A stretch of 57,067 nt of DNA. It comes from Deltaproteobacteria bacterium (GTDB lineage Bacteria; Myxococcota; JADLHZ01). The stretch's first letter is position 1. Each line of letters starts with the position of its first letter. The translations under genes and the position numbers were made by a program. The stretch is taken from contig JADLHZ010000001.1 of assembly GCA_020848545.1 (NCBI GenBank), forward strand, positions 1-57,067, in the 5' to 3' direction. A model generated the notes under the pieces. It did not search any database and had not been told where the DNA came from. It saw nothing but the letters and a program-made list of their open reading frames with translations. Of this stretch, positions 32,843 to 41,921 are shown in pieces.

Positions 32843-35602
32843 TTGAACGCCGTTGAGATCGAGCAAGCCATCACCGACCTCGCGGAGCGGCCTTTCGACT
32901 CCGCGACATTTCCGTATGCTTTCCTCGAAGCATTCGGCAACAAGGATACGACAATCAAACGCCTTCGTGCCGGGGCGTCGAACAAGTCCGACCTCGGCGG
33001 GGTACTCCAGACCGGCAACATCCACATTCTGACCTGCGACAAAGGCGAGGTGCCGAAGTCGCTCAAATCGCTCAAGGAAAGCCCCGCCACGGGTAAGGCG
33101 AAGGCGAAGTTCATTCTCGCTACCGACGGCATCGACTTCGAAGCGGAAGATCTGGGAAGCGGCGAAACCGTCGCTTGCTCCTTCAAAGACTTCCCGGATC
33201 ACTTCGGGTTCTTCCTGCCGCTGGCAGGGATCACCACCGTCCGGCAGATCAGCGAGAACGCGTTCGACATCCGCGCGACAAGCCGTCTCAATCGGCTCTA
33301 CGTTGAACTATTGAAGGACAACCCTGATTGGGGCAAAGCCGAGCGCCGCCATGACATGAACCACTTCATGGCGCGGCTGATCTTCTGCTTCTTCGCCGAG
33401 GACACCAACATCTTCGGCAAAGACAAGTTCACAGAAACCATCGCGCTTATGAGCGCGAAAGACTCGTCCAACACTCACGAGGTCATCGCCGCGCTATTCC
33501 TCGCGATGAATACGAAACGTGAGGCGCGGGCAGCGGCCAAGATTCCCCGCTGGGCCGAGATCTTTCCCTATGTGAACGGCGGTTTATTCTCCGGCAGCAT
33601 GGACGTGCCGAAGTTCAGCAAGATAGCCCGCTCCTACCTCTTGCACGTCGGTGGTCTCGACTGGACCAAGATCAACCCGGACATCTTCGGGTCGATGATC
33701 CAGGCCGTGGCCGAGGATGAGGAGCGGGGGGAACTTGGGATGCACTACACGAGCGTCCCCAATATCCTGAAGGTGCTGAACCCGCTTTTTCTCGACGACT
33801 TGCGCGCACGCCTTGACGATGCTGGTGACAACCCTCGCACTCTGCTCAATCTCCGTAAGCGCATTGCGAGGATCAGGGTCTTTGACCCCGCCTGCGGCTC
33901 CGGCAACTTTCTTGTTATCGCGTATAAGGCAATGCGTGAGATCGAGGCTGAGATTAACAGACGCCGGAGCGAGCCCGACCGCAAGTCGGATATTCCGTTA
34001 ACAAATTTTCGCGGGATAGAACTGCGAGATTTCCCGGCGGAGATCGCGCGCCTGGCGCTAGTCATTGCCGAGTTTCAGTGCGACGTGGTCTATCGGGGAC
34101 ACAGATTGGCCCTGGCCGAGTTCTTACCCCTGCGCAATGAGAACTGGATTACCTGCGGCAACGCGCTTCGGCTTGATTGGTTATCGATCTGCCCACCCAC
34201 TGGGACGAGCGTAAAGTTGAAGGCCGATGACCTGTTCGGCACGCCGCTGGACCAGGCCGAGATCGATTTCGAGAACCAAGGCGGAGAGACGTACATCTGC
34301 GGCAACCCGCCATACAAAGGCAACGCGAAGAAAACTGCCGAGCAAAAGAAGGACATGGGTGATTTGCTCGACGGCAAAGTGGATGGTTGGGGCCTACTGG
34401 ATTACGTATGCGGTTGGTTCTTTAAGGCTCACGAATACGCAAAACGCACCCCAGCGCGGTTTGCATTCGTAGCAACAAACAGCATTGCTCAGGGCCAACA
34501 CGTTACCGGCTTCTGGAGAGCCCTGTTCGAGGACGGGTTCAAAATCAATTTCGCCGTCCGCTCATTCAAGTGGAGCAATCTCGCCACGAACGATGCGGGT
34601 GTGACGGTTGTCTGCATCGGTGCCGGCGCGCGCGCGGCAAACGCAGCCCTGTACGACGATGACCGGAAAACCGTCACGAAAAACATCAACGCGTATTTGA
34701 TGGCTGCCGATGACTACTGGATATCGCCGTCAACTAAGCCTTTGGCGAACGTCCCGGTTATGGTCAAAGGCAACTACTACGGGATGTCCGAGCACCTCCT
34801 TCTCTTGCCTCATGAGAAGCAGGCTTATCTCGACGCCGGGCTCAAGGCGGAGTTTATCAGGAAATTTTACGGCTCCTCCGAGGTTATCAAGGCTAGCCCT
34901 CGTTACTGTTTCTGGTTTCCTGATGAACCCGGTGCAGAAGTGAAGGGCATTTTAGATATCAATCGGCGATTGGAGCGAGGTCGGGTTGCTCGTGAACAAT
35001 CAAAAGACGCTGTCTCGAACGGCATGGTGAAGCGTCCGCATCAATTCCGAGAAATGCGAAGTTGCGAGGAGCGATTCTTTGCGATTCCTGTCGTTTCTTC
35101 TGAGAATCGCGACTATCTGCCCGTCGACCTTTTGGACAAACAGGCTGTCATTTCCAACAAATGCTTCGCTCTTTACGATGCGCCAATCTGGAACATGGCG
35201 CTAATCGCTTCCCGGATGCATTGGGTGTGGATTGGCACGGTTTGCGTACGAATGCGAACAGACTTCTCATACTCCAACACGCTCGGTTGGAACACCTTTC
35301 CGGTGCCTGAGCTGACAGAGAAAAACAGGGGCGACCTTACGCGATGCGCCGAGGACATTTTGCTGGCGAGAGAGCGTCACTTCCCCGCCACTATCGCCGA
35401 TCTTTACGACGCCGACGCCATGCCTCCCGATCTGCGAGCGGCACATGATCGCAATGACGAGGTGTTGGAGCGTATCTACATTGGTCGGCGCTTCAGAAAT
35501 GATACCGAGCGGCTGGAAAAGCTGTTTGACCTGTACACGAAGATGATCGGTGCAGCGCCGTTGACCAACGGCAAGAGCCGCAAAGCGGGGGCCAACGCAT
35601 GA
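32843..35602 (+). CDS. Class I DNA methyltransferase (MmeI/type IIG-like, no nuclease domain seen)
   Basis: The TTG start at 32843 has AGGAGGT 9 bp ahead. The 919-residue protein has the amino-methyltransferase motifs FDPACGSGNF (347-356, motif I) and GNPPYKG (487-493, motif IV NPPY), so it should make N6-adenine or N4-cytosine marks. GMHYTSVPNILKVLNPLF (about 300) is the usual helical spacer of type IIG/MmeI-like enzymes. The C-terminal 300 residues look like a target-recognition domain. No PD-(D/E)xK motif is apparent at the N-terminus. It overlaps the next gene (ATGA), and the nuclease is a separate gene at 37649. Confidence 0.85.
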   Translation: MNAVEIEQAITDLAERPFDSATFPYAFLEAFGNKDTTIKRLRAGASNKSDLGGVLQTGNIHILTCDKGEVPKSLKSLKESPATGKAKAKFILATDGIDFEAEDLGSGETVACSFKDFPDHFGFFLPLAGITTVRQISENAFDIRATSRLNRLYVELLKDNPDWGKAERRHDMNHFMARLIFCFFAEDTNIFGKDKFTETIALMSAKDSSNTHEVIAALFLAMNTKREARAAAKIPRWAEIFPYVNGGLFSGSMDVPKFSKIARSYLLHVGGLDWTKINPDIFGSMIQAVAEDEERGELGMHYTSVPNILKVLNPLFLDDLRARLDDAGDNPRTLLNLRKRIARIRVFDPACGSGNFLVIAYKAMREIEAEINRRRSEPDRKSDIPLTNFRGIELRDFPAEIARLALVIAEFQCDVVYRGHRLALAEFLPLRNENWITCGNALRLDWLSICPPTGTSVKLKADDLFGTPLDQAEIDFENQGGETYICGNPPYKGNAKKTAEQKKDMGDLLDGKVDGWGLLDYVCGWFFKAHEYAKRTPARFAFVATNSIAQGQHVTGFWRALFEDGFKINFAVRSFKWSNLATNDAGVTVVCIGAGARAANAALYDDDRKTVTKNINAYLMAADDYWISPSTKPLANVPVMVKGNYYGMSEHLLLLPHEKQAYLDAGLKAEFIRKFYGSSEVIKASPRYCFWFPDEPGAEVKGILDINRRLERGRVAREQSKDAVSNGMVKRPHQFREMRSCEERFFAIPVVSSENRDYLPVDLLDKQAVISNKCFALYDAPIWNMALIASRMHWVWIGTVCVRMRTDFSYSNTLGWNTFPVPELTEKNRGDLTRCAEDILLARERHFPATIADLYDADAMPPDLRAAHDRNDEVLERIYIGRRFRNDTERLEKLFDLYTKMIGAAPLTNGKSRKAGANA

Positions 35603-37656
35603 GTGGCAAGAGCAAGTCCGTTCCTTCCGTCTCCGTCACCTACGCCCGCAACGGCGCATCCACCAAAGCCAACGCCCTTGGGATGCGGCCGATGCAGGAA
35701 CGTGTCTATGAGAAGCGCGGTGAGCAGTACCTGCTTATCAAGTCCCCTCCCGCGTCAGGCAAGAGCCGCGCGCTTATGTTCGTCGCGCTCGACAAACTCA
35801 AGAATCAGGGATTGAAGCAGGCCATCATCGTCGTGCCGGAGAGGTCCATTGGCGCGAGCTTCAACGACGAGCAGCTGTCGAAGTTCGGCTTCTGGTCCGA
35901 TTGGCACGTCGAACCCACGTGGAACCTCTGCAACGCCCCCGGCAACGACAACGGGGGGAAGATCAAGTCGCTTGGTGCGTTTCTTAAGAGCGACGAAAAA
36001 GTTCTCGTCTGTACGCACGCGACGTTCCGCTTCGCCGTCGATACCTACGGCGTGGAGGCGTTCGACGACCGCCTCATCGCTGTCGATGAGTTCCACCATG
36101 TTTCGGCTAACCCCGACAACAGACTAGGCACGCATCTCGGGCAGTTCATCGCGCGGGGTCGCACGCACATTGTCGCGATGACTGGTTCTTACTTCCGGGG
36201 CGACGCCGAGGCGGTGCTGGGCCCGCAAGACGAAGCCAAGTTCGAAACTGTGACCTATACATACTACGAGCAGCTCAATGGCTACGAGCACCTGAAGAAG
36301 CTCGACATCGGCTACTTCTTCTACAGTGGGGCTTACGTCGAGGACATACTTAACGTCCTCGATCCTAGCGAAAAAACGATCATCCATATTCCCAACGTCA
36401 ATTCGCGCGAGAGCACAAAGGACAAGATGCGGGAAGTGGAGCACATCATTGAGGCTCTAGGCGTCTGGCAGGGCGTCGAGGCTACGACGGGTTTTCAGCT
36501 CGTCAAGCGCCCCGATGGGCGGGTCCTACGCATCGCCGATCTTGTCGATGACGATGCCACGAAGCGCGAGCGCGTATCCGTCGCGCTCAAGGAACCCGCC
36601 CAGAAGAACAACCGGGACTACGTGGACATCATCATTGCGCTCGGGATGGCGAAGGAAGGCTTCGACTGGATCTGGTGCGAGCATGCGCTCACCGTCGGGT
36701 ACCGCGCCAGCCTGACCGAGATCGTGCAGATCATTGGTCGCGCGACACGCGACGCTCCCGGCAAGACTCGCGCGAGGTTCACGAACCTGATCGCGGAGCC
36801 GGATGCCTCAGAGGAAGCGGTGACAGAGGCCGTCAACGACACGTTGAAGGCCATCGCCGCGAGCCTCCTGATGGAGCAGGTCCTTGCCCCGCGCTTCGAA
36901 TTTAGGCCGAAGAACGCGAACAGCGGTCCGACGCCTGGCTTTGACTACGGAGAGGGTGGCTACGACGCCGAAAAACCCAACATCGGTGTCAACCACCAAA
37001 CCGGACAGGTGCAGATCGAGATCGGCGGCCTCGCCGATCCGAAGAGCAAGGAGGCTGCGCGAATCTGCCAGGAGGATCTGAACGAGGTCATCGCCGCGTT
37101 CATTCAGGACAAAACCGCTATCGAGCGCGGCTTGTTCGATCAAGAACTGGTGCCGGAGGAACTGACGCAGATCCGGCTGGGTAAGATCATCAAAGACAAG
37201 TACCCCGAGCTTGATTCGGAAGATCAAGAGTCCGTGCGACAACATGCCATTGCTGCTCTGGCTTTGACGCAGCAGGCAAAGCAGCAAGCGACGGGCGACG
37301 GGGGTGACCAGGCTCGTCCAAATATTGCTCTGATTGAAGGCGTTCGCCGCTTTGCGATGAACGTCCGCGAATTGGATATCGATCTTATCGACCGCATCAA
37401 CCCTTTTGGCGAGGCCTACGCCATTCTCGCAAAGACCATGAGCGAAGACAGCCTAAAGCAAGTCGCAGCGGCAATCTCCGCCAAACGCGCGAATCTTACG
37501 CCAGATGAAGCGAAGGAACTTGCAGTCCGCGCGGTCCAGTTCAAAAAGGAGCGCGGTCGGGTGCCAGCGCTTGATTCGCAGGATGCTTGGGAGCGCCGCA
37601 TGGCAGAAGGCGCCGCCGCCTTTATGCGCTACAAGAAAGAGGGACGCTATGAGTGA
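35599..37656 (+). CDS. SF2 DEAD/DEAH-like helicase of the restriction-like operon
   Basis: A superfamily-2 motor of 685 residues. Motif I is KSPPASGKS (about 48-56), motif II is DEFH (163-166), and motif VI reads QIIGRATRD (about 376-384). Motif III-like MTGSYFRGD lies between. The C-terminal 260 residues are helical and acidic with no named domain, probably a coupling region. It sits between methyltransferase and GIY-YIG nuclease genes and overlaps both ends (ATGA at 35599; ATG at 37649 before its stop). It probably translocates or remodels DNA for cleavage of unmodified phage DNA. Not seen: a nuclease motif. Confidence 0.82.
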   Translation: MSGKSKSVPSVSVTYARNGASTKANALGMRPMQERVYEKRGEQYLLIKSPPASGKSRALMFVALDKLKNQGLKQAIIVVPERSIGASFNDEQLSKFGFWSDWHVEPTWNLCNAPGNDNGGKIKSLGAFLKSDEKVLVCTHATFRFAVDTYGVEAFDDRLIAVDEFHHVSANPDNRLGTHLGQFIARGRTHIVAMTGSYFRGDAEAVLGPQDEAKFETVTYTYYEQLNGYEHLKKLDIGYFFYSGAYVEDILNVLDPSEKTIIHIPNVNSRESTKDKMREVEHIIEALGVWQGVEATTGFQLVKRPDGRVLRIADLVDDDATKRERVSVALKEPAQKNNRDYVDIIIALGMAKEGFDWIWCEHALTVGYRASLTEIVQIIGRATRDAPGKTRARFTNLIAEPDASEEAVTEAVNDTLKAIAASLLMEQVLAPRFEFRPKNANSGPTPGFDYGEGGYDAEKPNIGVNHQTGQVQIEIGGLADPKSKEAARICQEDLNEVIAAFIQDKTAIERGLFDQELVPEELTQIRLGKIIKDKYPELDSEDQESVRQHAIAALALTQQAKQQATGDGGDQARPNIALIEGVRRFAMNVRELDIDLIDRINPFGEAYAILAKTMSEDSLKQVAAAISAKRANLTPDEAKELAVRAVQFKKERGRVPALDSQDAWERRMAEGAAAFMRYKKEGRYE

Positions 37657-38833
37657 ACCCGATCTGGATGAACTCGCGGCAGCGCTTTCTGAGTTTGCGG
37701 CGCCAGAGGCAAAGGGTGGACGTCCGCCGCGCGAGGAGCGGCTCATCGCTGGATTCGAGGAAATCCAGCGCTTTTTCGACCAGCATGGTCACGCGCCGCA
37801 CCACGGGGAGGAGCGAGACATATTCGAACGGCTCTATGCGGTCCGATTGGATCGACTGCGCTCTCTGCTGGAATACCGGGCACTGCTGATGCCTCTTGAC
37901 CATCAAAATCTGCTCGGGGCTACATTGAACGCGGCCGAAGCGACCTCCAAGTACAGCGTGGACGAACTCGCCTCTGAACTTGGGGGCCCAGCAGCGGCTG
38001 ACGATATCACTGTCCTGCGACACGTTCGAACAAGCGCCGACAAGCGCGCGGCCGAGGAGATAGCCGACCGCAAGAGGTGTGAGGACTTCGAGAGTTTCAA
38101 GCCATTGTTTGCTCGTGCTGAGGCTGACCTCAAAACGGGATTGCGCCAGTCCCGACCTATTGCCGCTGGAGACCGCGCGATTGAGGCCGGCGATTTCTTC
38201 ATCCTCGACGGCATCACGCTCTACGTGGCGGAGGTGGGCGAGCCGTTGAAAACCACCGGCAGGGAAGTTGACCGTCGTTTGCGCGTCGTCTTCGCCAATG
38301 GTACCGAGAGCAATCTACTACTGCGCTCTCTTCAACGGGCTTTCTACAATGATCCGGCCGCACGGCGGCTGGTATCCCCCGATAGCGGGCAGTTGTCCTT
38401 CGGCGGCGTGTGGGAAGCGGATGATGTTGAGAGTGGCACCGTCTACGTTTTGCGCTCCCTGTCCGAACATCCTTATGTCGCGCAACACCGCGAGCTAATC
38501 CACAAGATTGGAGTGACTGGCGGCAAGGTTGAGACGCGCATCGCTGATGCTGAACACGACGCCACCTACCTCTTGGCCAAGGTCGAGGTGGTCGCCACAT
38601 ACAAGCTCGCAGGCATCAACCGCGTGCGGATGGAGAACCTTTTCCACAGACTGTTCGGGTCTGCACGGCTGAACATCACCATCAACGATCGTTTCGGTCA
38701 TCCCGTGCAGCCGCAGGAATGGTTCCTCGTTCCATTGTTCGTCGTTGACGAGGCCGTCGAACGCATCAAGGACGGGACGATTACGAGCTATATCTACGAC
38801 CCGAAGGCGGCGCGGCTGGTAAGGGCTGTCTAA
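37649..38833 (+). CDS. GIY-YIG nuclease (T5orf172-like)
   Basis: The ATG at 37649 overlaps the helicase stop. The 394-residue protein has a long helical N-terminus (1-255) of unknown role. A GIY-YIG domain follows: GTVYVLRSLSEHPYV (about 262-276), HKIGVTGGKVETRI (about 286-299) and a later helix with a candidate metal-binding Glu (NRVRMENLFHRLF). The GIY and YIG tyrosines are partly changed (TVYVLRS, HKIGVTG), as in the T5orf172 branch. It is the likely effector of the methyltransferase-helicase-nuclease triplet. Its stop is one base from the end of the oppositely directed integrase gene. Confidence 0.78.
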   Translation: MSEPDLDELAAALSEFAAPEAKGGRPPREERLIAGFEEIQRFFDQHGHAPHHGEERDIFERLYAVRLDRLRSLLEYRALLMPLDHQNLLGATLNAAEATSKYSVDELASELGGPAAADDITVLRHVRTSADKRAAEEIADRKRCEDFESFKPLFARAEADLKTGLRQSRPIAAGDRAIEAGDFFILDGITLYVAEVGEPLKTTGREVDRRLRVVFANGTESNLLLRSLQRAFYNDPAARRLVSPDSGQLSFGGVWEADDVESGTVYVLRSLSEHPYVAQHRELIHKIGVTGGKVETRIADAEHDATYLLAKVEVVATYKLAGINRVRMENLFHRLFGSARLNITINDRFGHPVQPQEWFLVPLFVVDEAVERIKDGTITSYIYDPKAARLVRAV

Positions 38834-38834
38834 C

Positions 38835-39812
38835 TCAAAGTCCTATTCCGCTCGCGGGATTGTCGTCGAATAACCCAGCTTCCTCGATGTATTCGCGAAG
38901 CGACGCAGCGGATTTGTGTCGACTCTGCCGCATTATGTCTCGCTCGCTCTTGCCCGCTCGTGCAGCGACGGTGATGAAACCTCGACGAAGCGAGTGACCG
39001 GCGATAGTGGACCCGTCCAGGCCGGCTGCAAGTGCAGCCCGTTTCAGCACCCGGGCAACCTCCACGTCGCGCAAACGACCGCGCATCTTCCCTTTGCGCG
39101 TGCAGGCGCGAAAAATTGGTCCATCTTCGATCCTTGCCTGCTCGAGCCACGCACGCAGCGTGCGCACCGGACAAGTGATCGGATTCGAGCCGAACGGCAG
39201 TCCGATCGTTTGGCCGGCACCTTCCTGGTCGGTTTTTGAGCGTCTGATTCCGACTTGGATACCTTCGCGTGTGAAGGCGACATCGGAAACGTCGAGCGCG
39301 ACGAGCTCGGAACGCCTGAACGCTCCGGAAAAACCGATCACAAACAAGGCTCGGTTACGAAGGCCCAGCAGGGTATCCGACGGTTGTGTCTTCACGAGCG
39401 CCCGCAGGTCGGCCAGGAGAATAGGTGCTTTCTTTGTGCGCTTCGTGCCGACCTTGCGCTTGATGCCTGCTAGAACGGTCGCCACGTCGTCGGAGGACGT
39501 TGGCGAAGGGTGCTTGGCCGACTTATGCGCTTGCGAAATGGCGGCCAGCGCACGGGTGATCGTCGAGGGCTTGCGGCCGCGGCCGGCCAGGTCGGCAACG
39601 TAGAGCGCGATGGTTTTCGCTGTCGCTGGCATCGCCAAGGCGTCGTGCTTGTCGCAGAACGCACAGAACTGTAGCCAGTCGCGCCGGTACTCGCGGACCG
39701 TTTTCGGCGAGCGCGCTGCGGCAGCGAACGAACGCGCCGCCGCGATGAGTTCCGGACGAGACAGCTGTCGTTCGGCGTCGTCGCGTCTGCGGCTCGGATG
39801 CTTTTTCTTCAC
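38835..39812 (-). CDS. Tyrosine recombinase/integrase
   Basis: A phage-type integrase of 325 residues. It has an N-terminal SAM-like core-binding domain (SPKTVREYRRDWLQFCAFCD) and a catalytic domain with Arg in GAFRRSEL, Lys in RRSKTDQ, His-x-x-Arg in GHSLRRG, His in SRHKS and the nucleophile Tyr in LREYIEEA. All five catalytic positions are present. The start is a GTG that overlaps the stop of the upstream WGR gene, so the two form one operon. A nearby att site was not found. It could resolve multimers of the plasmid or have carried the flanking genes in. Confidence 0.88.
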   Translation of the reverse strand: MKKKHPSRRRDDAERQLSRPELIAAARSFAAAARSPKTVREYRRDWLQFCAFCDKHDALAMPATAKTIALYVADLAGRGRKPSTITRALAAISQAHKSAKHPSPTSSDDVATVLAGIKRKVGTKRTKKAPILLADLRALVKTQPSDTLLGLRNRALFVIGFSGAFRRSELVALDVSDVAFTREGIQVGIRRSKTDQEGAGQTIGLPFGSNPITCPVRTLRAWLEQARIEDGPIFRACTRKGKMRGRLRDVEVARVLKRAALAAGLDGSTIAGHSLRRGFITVAARAGKSERDIMRQSRHKSAASLREYIEEAGLFDDNPASGIGL

Positions 39813-40054
39813 GCTGCCTGCACCAGCGAGTAACCATGGCTCTTACGGAGGCGCACGAGCTCGTCGAATCGAAGCGCGCGGGCGAAGTCATCCGTGAAAA
39901 CCTCGTCGCGCGCTTTTAGCATGTTGGTCCCGATCCGACCATACTCGACGCGTAGCACGCGCTCGCCGAAGAGCGTCTGGCATTCAGTGATTCGATAGAA
40001 GCGCGCGCGATTCTTCGATGGATCGACGGAATGGAAGTGGTGGCGACGGGCCAT
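39809..40054 (-). CDS. WGR-domain protein
   Basis: An 81-residue single WGR domain, a fold found in PARPs and bacterial DNA-linked proteins that binds nucleic-acid ends. The defining core reads EYGRIGTN (here Y-G-R in place of W-G-R). The pattern HHFHSVDPSKNRARFYRI and FTDDFARALRFDELVRLRKSHGY also fits. It overlaps the integrase gene by 4 bp and precedes it, so it may bind the recombination complex or DNA ends. A large inverted repeat lies 39 bp upstream of its start. Function is not known. Confidence 0.75.
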   Translation of the reverse strand: MARRHHFHSVDPSKNRARFYRITECQTLFGERVLRVEYGRIGTNMLKARDEVFTDDFARALRFDELVRLRKSHGYSLVQAA

Positions 40055-40092
40055 GTTGCGACTCTAGCAGTGTTCAGGTCGTTGTCCATAAG

Positions 40093-40120
40093 ATGATCGC
40101 TAAACTTTATTAGCGATCAT
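40093..40120. promoter_or_regulatory. Perfect 11-bp inverted repeat upstream of the WGR-integrase unit
   Basis: ATGATCGCTAA (40093-40103) and TTAGCGATCAT (40110-40120) form a perfect 11-bp repeat with a 6-bp AT-rich centre. It lies in the divergent space between the WGR gene and the AbiE pair, without a T-run, so an operator, or a recombination core for the integrase, is more likely than a terminator. Confidence 0.45.
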
Positions 40121-40235
40121 GATTGATCCGGAAATATACTCCGTTGACTTGTAGCTTGGTGTCGCGCGGTCGCGGCTGCTCTGTGTGAAATTTCCGCGTA
40201 GAAACAATGACTTATGATGGTGTTGCAAAGCGGCA

Positions 40236-40264
40236 TTGCCAAACCTGTTCACGCACTGTATGTT
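40236..40264 (+). promoter_or_regulatory. Promoter of the AbiE pair
   Basis: TTGCCA (40236-40241), 17 bp, TATGTT (40259-40264). A small inverted repeat GTAT-GTTTT-ATAC overlaps the -10 and could be the AbiEi operator. Confidence 0.45.
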
Positions 40265-40295
40265 TTATACGGTAAATTACGAACAGAGATAAACC

Positions 40296-40880
40296 ATGAC
40301 CGAACCTGCCAAGCCTGAACTCACAGCTGGCCGAGCGTACCGCACGCGAGACCTCGCACCCTGGGGCAGGAATCCGGCACGCTTGGCGCAGCGCCTGGTG
40401 CGTGAGGGACGGCTGCGAGAGGCTGCGCATGGCCTATATTACACACCGGTGCCGTCAAAGTTTGGAGCAGCGCCTGTCTCCGATGAGGTGCTGCTGCGTG
40501 CATTTCTAGATGATGAGCCCTTTCTCATCTCGGGGCCTCCGCGGTGGAACCCCCTCGGCCTCGGCTCTACAGCGATGTTCGCATCGACGCTCGTCTACAA
40601 CACGCGCCGTACCGGCCACTTCACGCTGGCAGGACGCGCTTTTGTCTTGCGCCGCGTCTACTTCCCGAAGACGCCCTCGCCCGAGTGGTTCGTTGTGGAT
40701 CTGCTCAAGCACCACGACATGGCTGGCGTCGCGCTCAGTGATTTGCGAACGAACCTGGTCGCTACGCTTCGCCTCGGTCGCTGGAACATCGCGATGTTGC
40801 GCGAAATGGCCGCCACGTATGGGACTAAGTCGATCGCCGCGATCATCGATAATTGTATCGCGGAAGCCAGGGCCGCGTGA
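40296..40880 (+). CDS. abiEi-like: AbiEi/DUF6088-like antitoxin
   Basis: A 194-residue protein with an N-terminal winged-helix or pseudo-helix-turn-helix (AYRTRDLAPWGRNPARLAQRLVREGRLREAAHGLYY, in pieces), typical of AbiEi and DUF6088 antitoxins that repress their own operon and block the toxin. It overlaps the next gene (GTGA), which encodes the AbiEii partner. The absence of a large C-terminal domain makes it shorter than AbiEi of 2655-3803. It should neutralise the toxin directly or by phosphate relay; family evidence, not tested. Confidence 0.72.
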   Translation: MTEPAKPELTAGRAYRTRDLAPWGRNPARLAQRLVREGRLREAAHGLYYTPVPSKFGAAPVSDEVLLRAFLDDEPFLISGPPRWNPLGLGSTAMFASTLVYNTRRTGHFTLAGRAFVLRRVYFPKTPSPEWFVVDLLKHHDMAGVALSDLRTNLVATLRLGRWNIAMLREMAATYGTKSIAAIIDNCIAEARAA

Positions 40881-41833
40881 GCTTCGTCCACGACGATCGC
40901 GACTTCCCACAACTGCTCACCCTTGTGACAGAGGCCACCCGAATCGCACCTGCGCTCGTCGAGAAGGACTATTGGGTCACGCACTGCATGTGGGCGCTGC
41001 ACCAGACGGGACTGGAACTCTGGTTCAAGGGTGGCACCAGTCTCTCGAAGGGCTACGGAATCATCGAGCGCTTCTCTGAAGATCTCGATCTCATGGTGCA
41101 GCATGGTTCGGTTGGAGGCCTCCCCCCGGTCTCGAATTGGACGAGCATCAACAAGGGGCCGGTCGCAGCGCGGCGCGCGTTCCACGAGGCTCTGCCAAAA
41201 GTGTTCGTGATCCCGAGTGTTGAGGTAGAGGTCGACGAAAAGCCGCAAGACAAATACGCGCGCAGCATCAACCTCATTGGCCGCTACCCTGGCGTACTTC
41301 TTGACCAACTTACTGACGCGATGAGCCCGTACGTGTTCTTCGAGATCGGGCGCGCTCGCGTCGTGCCGTTCGTCGAAAGGCCGCTCACATCCTTCGTTCA
41401 CGACTTCCTTGAGCATCGCGGACAGCTCAAGGACTACACTGACAACCGTCCGCGTGCAGTGCGGTGTGTGCATCCGCTCGTCACGCTGCTCGAGAAGCTA
41501 GACGCGCTGTCGCGTCGGTACGCTCGCGAGCCCATCGAGCCCGACGGCTTCGCGCGTCACTACGAAGACATGGCGCACATCATCCGCTCGCTCGATCGTC
41601 TGCCTGCAACTGGCCAGTCGCCTCGCGCCCTCGCGGACGACATGTTGCGCGAGAAGGATATCGCGGCATTGCCGAGCGCCAATGACCCAGCGCTACTACT
41701 TTCCAACGCCGAACGCCGAGCGGCGGTCGATCGCGCGCTTGTGCGGATCTCGCCGATGTTCTGGGGACCGCGTGTTTCCGTCGACGAAGCCTGCTCGACG
41801 ATCCGCGAGTGGATTCGGGGGCAGCTCGCATGA
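40877..41833 (+). CDS. abiEii-like: AbiEii-like nucleotidyltransferase toxin
   Basis: The GTG at 40877 gives 318 residues. The nucleotidyltransferase signature is complete: FKGGTSLSKGYGI (about 50-62) with the GGTS motif, then ERFSEDLDLMV (about 63-73) holding the two metal-binding acidic residues. AbiEii toxins transfer nucleotides to tRNA and stop growth, protecting against phages by abortive infection and keeping the plasmid. It follows the antitoxin gene directly. A start at 40853 (TTG) would add 8 residues and lies within the antitoxin gene. The C-terminal half is helical (REKDIAALPSAND). Confidence 0.82.
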   Translation: MSFVHDDRDFPQLLTLVTEATRIAPALVEKDYWVTHCMWALHQTGLELWFKGGTSLSKGYGIIERFSEDLDLMVQHGSVGGLPPVSNWTSINKGPVAARRAFHEALPKVFVIPSVEVEVDEKPQDKYARSINLIGRYPGVLLDQLTDAMSPYVFFEIGRARVVPFVERPLTSFVHDFLEHRGQLKDYTDNRPRAVRCVHPLVTLLEKLDALSRRYAREPIEPDGFARHYEDMAHIIRSLDRLPATGQSPRALADDMLREKDIAALPSANDPALLLSNAERRAAVDRALVRISPMFWGPRVSVDEACSTIREWIRGQLA

Positions 41834-41921
41834 GGGGCCTGAGCATCATAGGTGGTGCATAGAGAACACCGCTTCTCCCCGGCTGGCTTGCGCAGCGATT
41901 TTCATGCGGTAACTATCTGAC

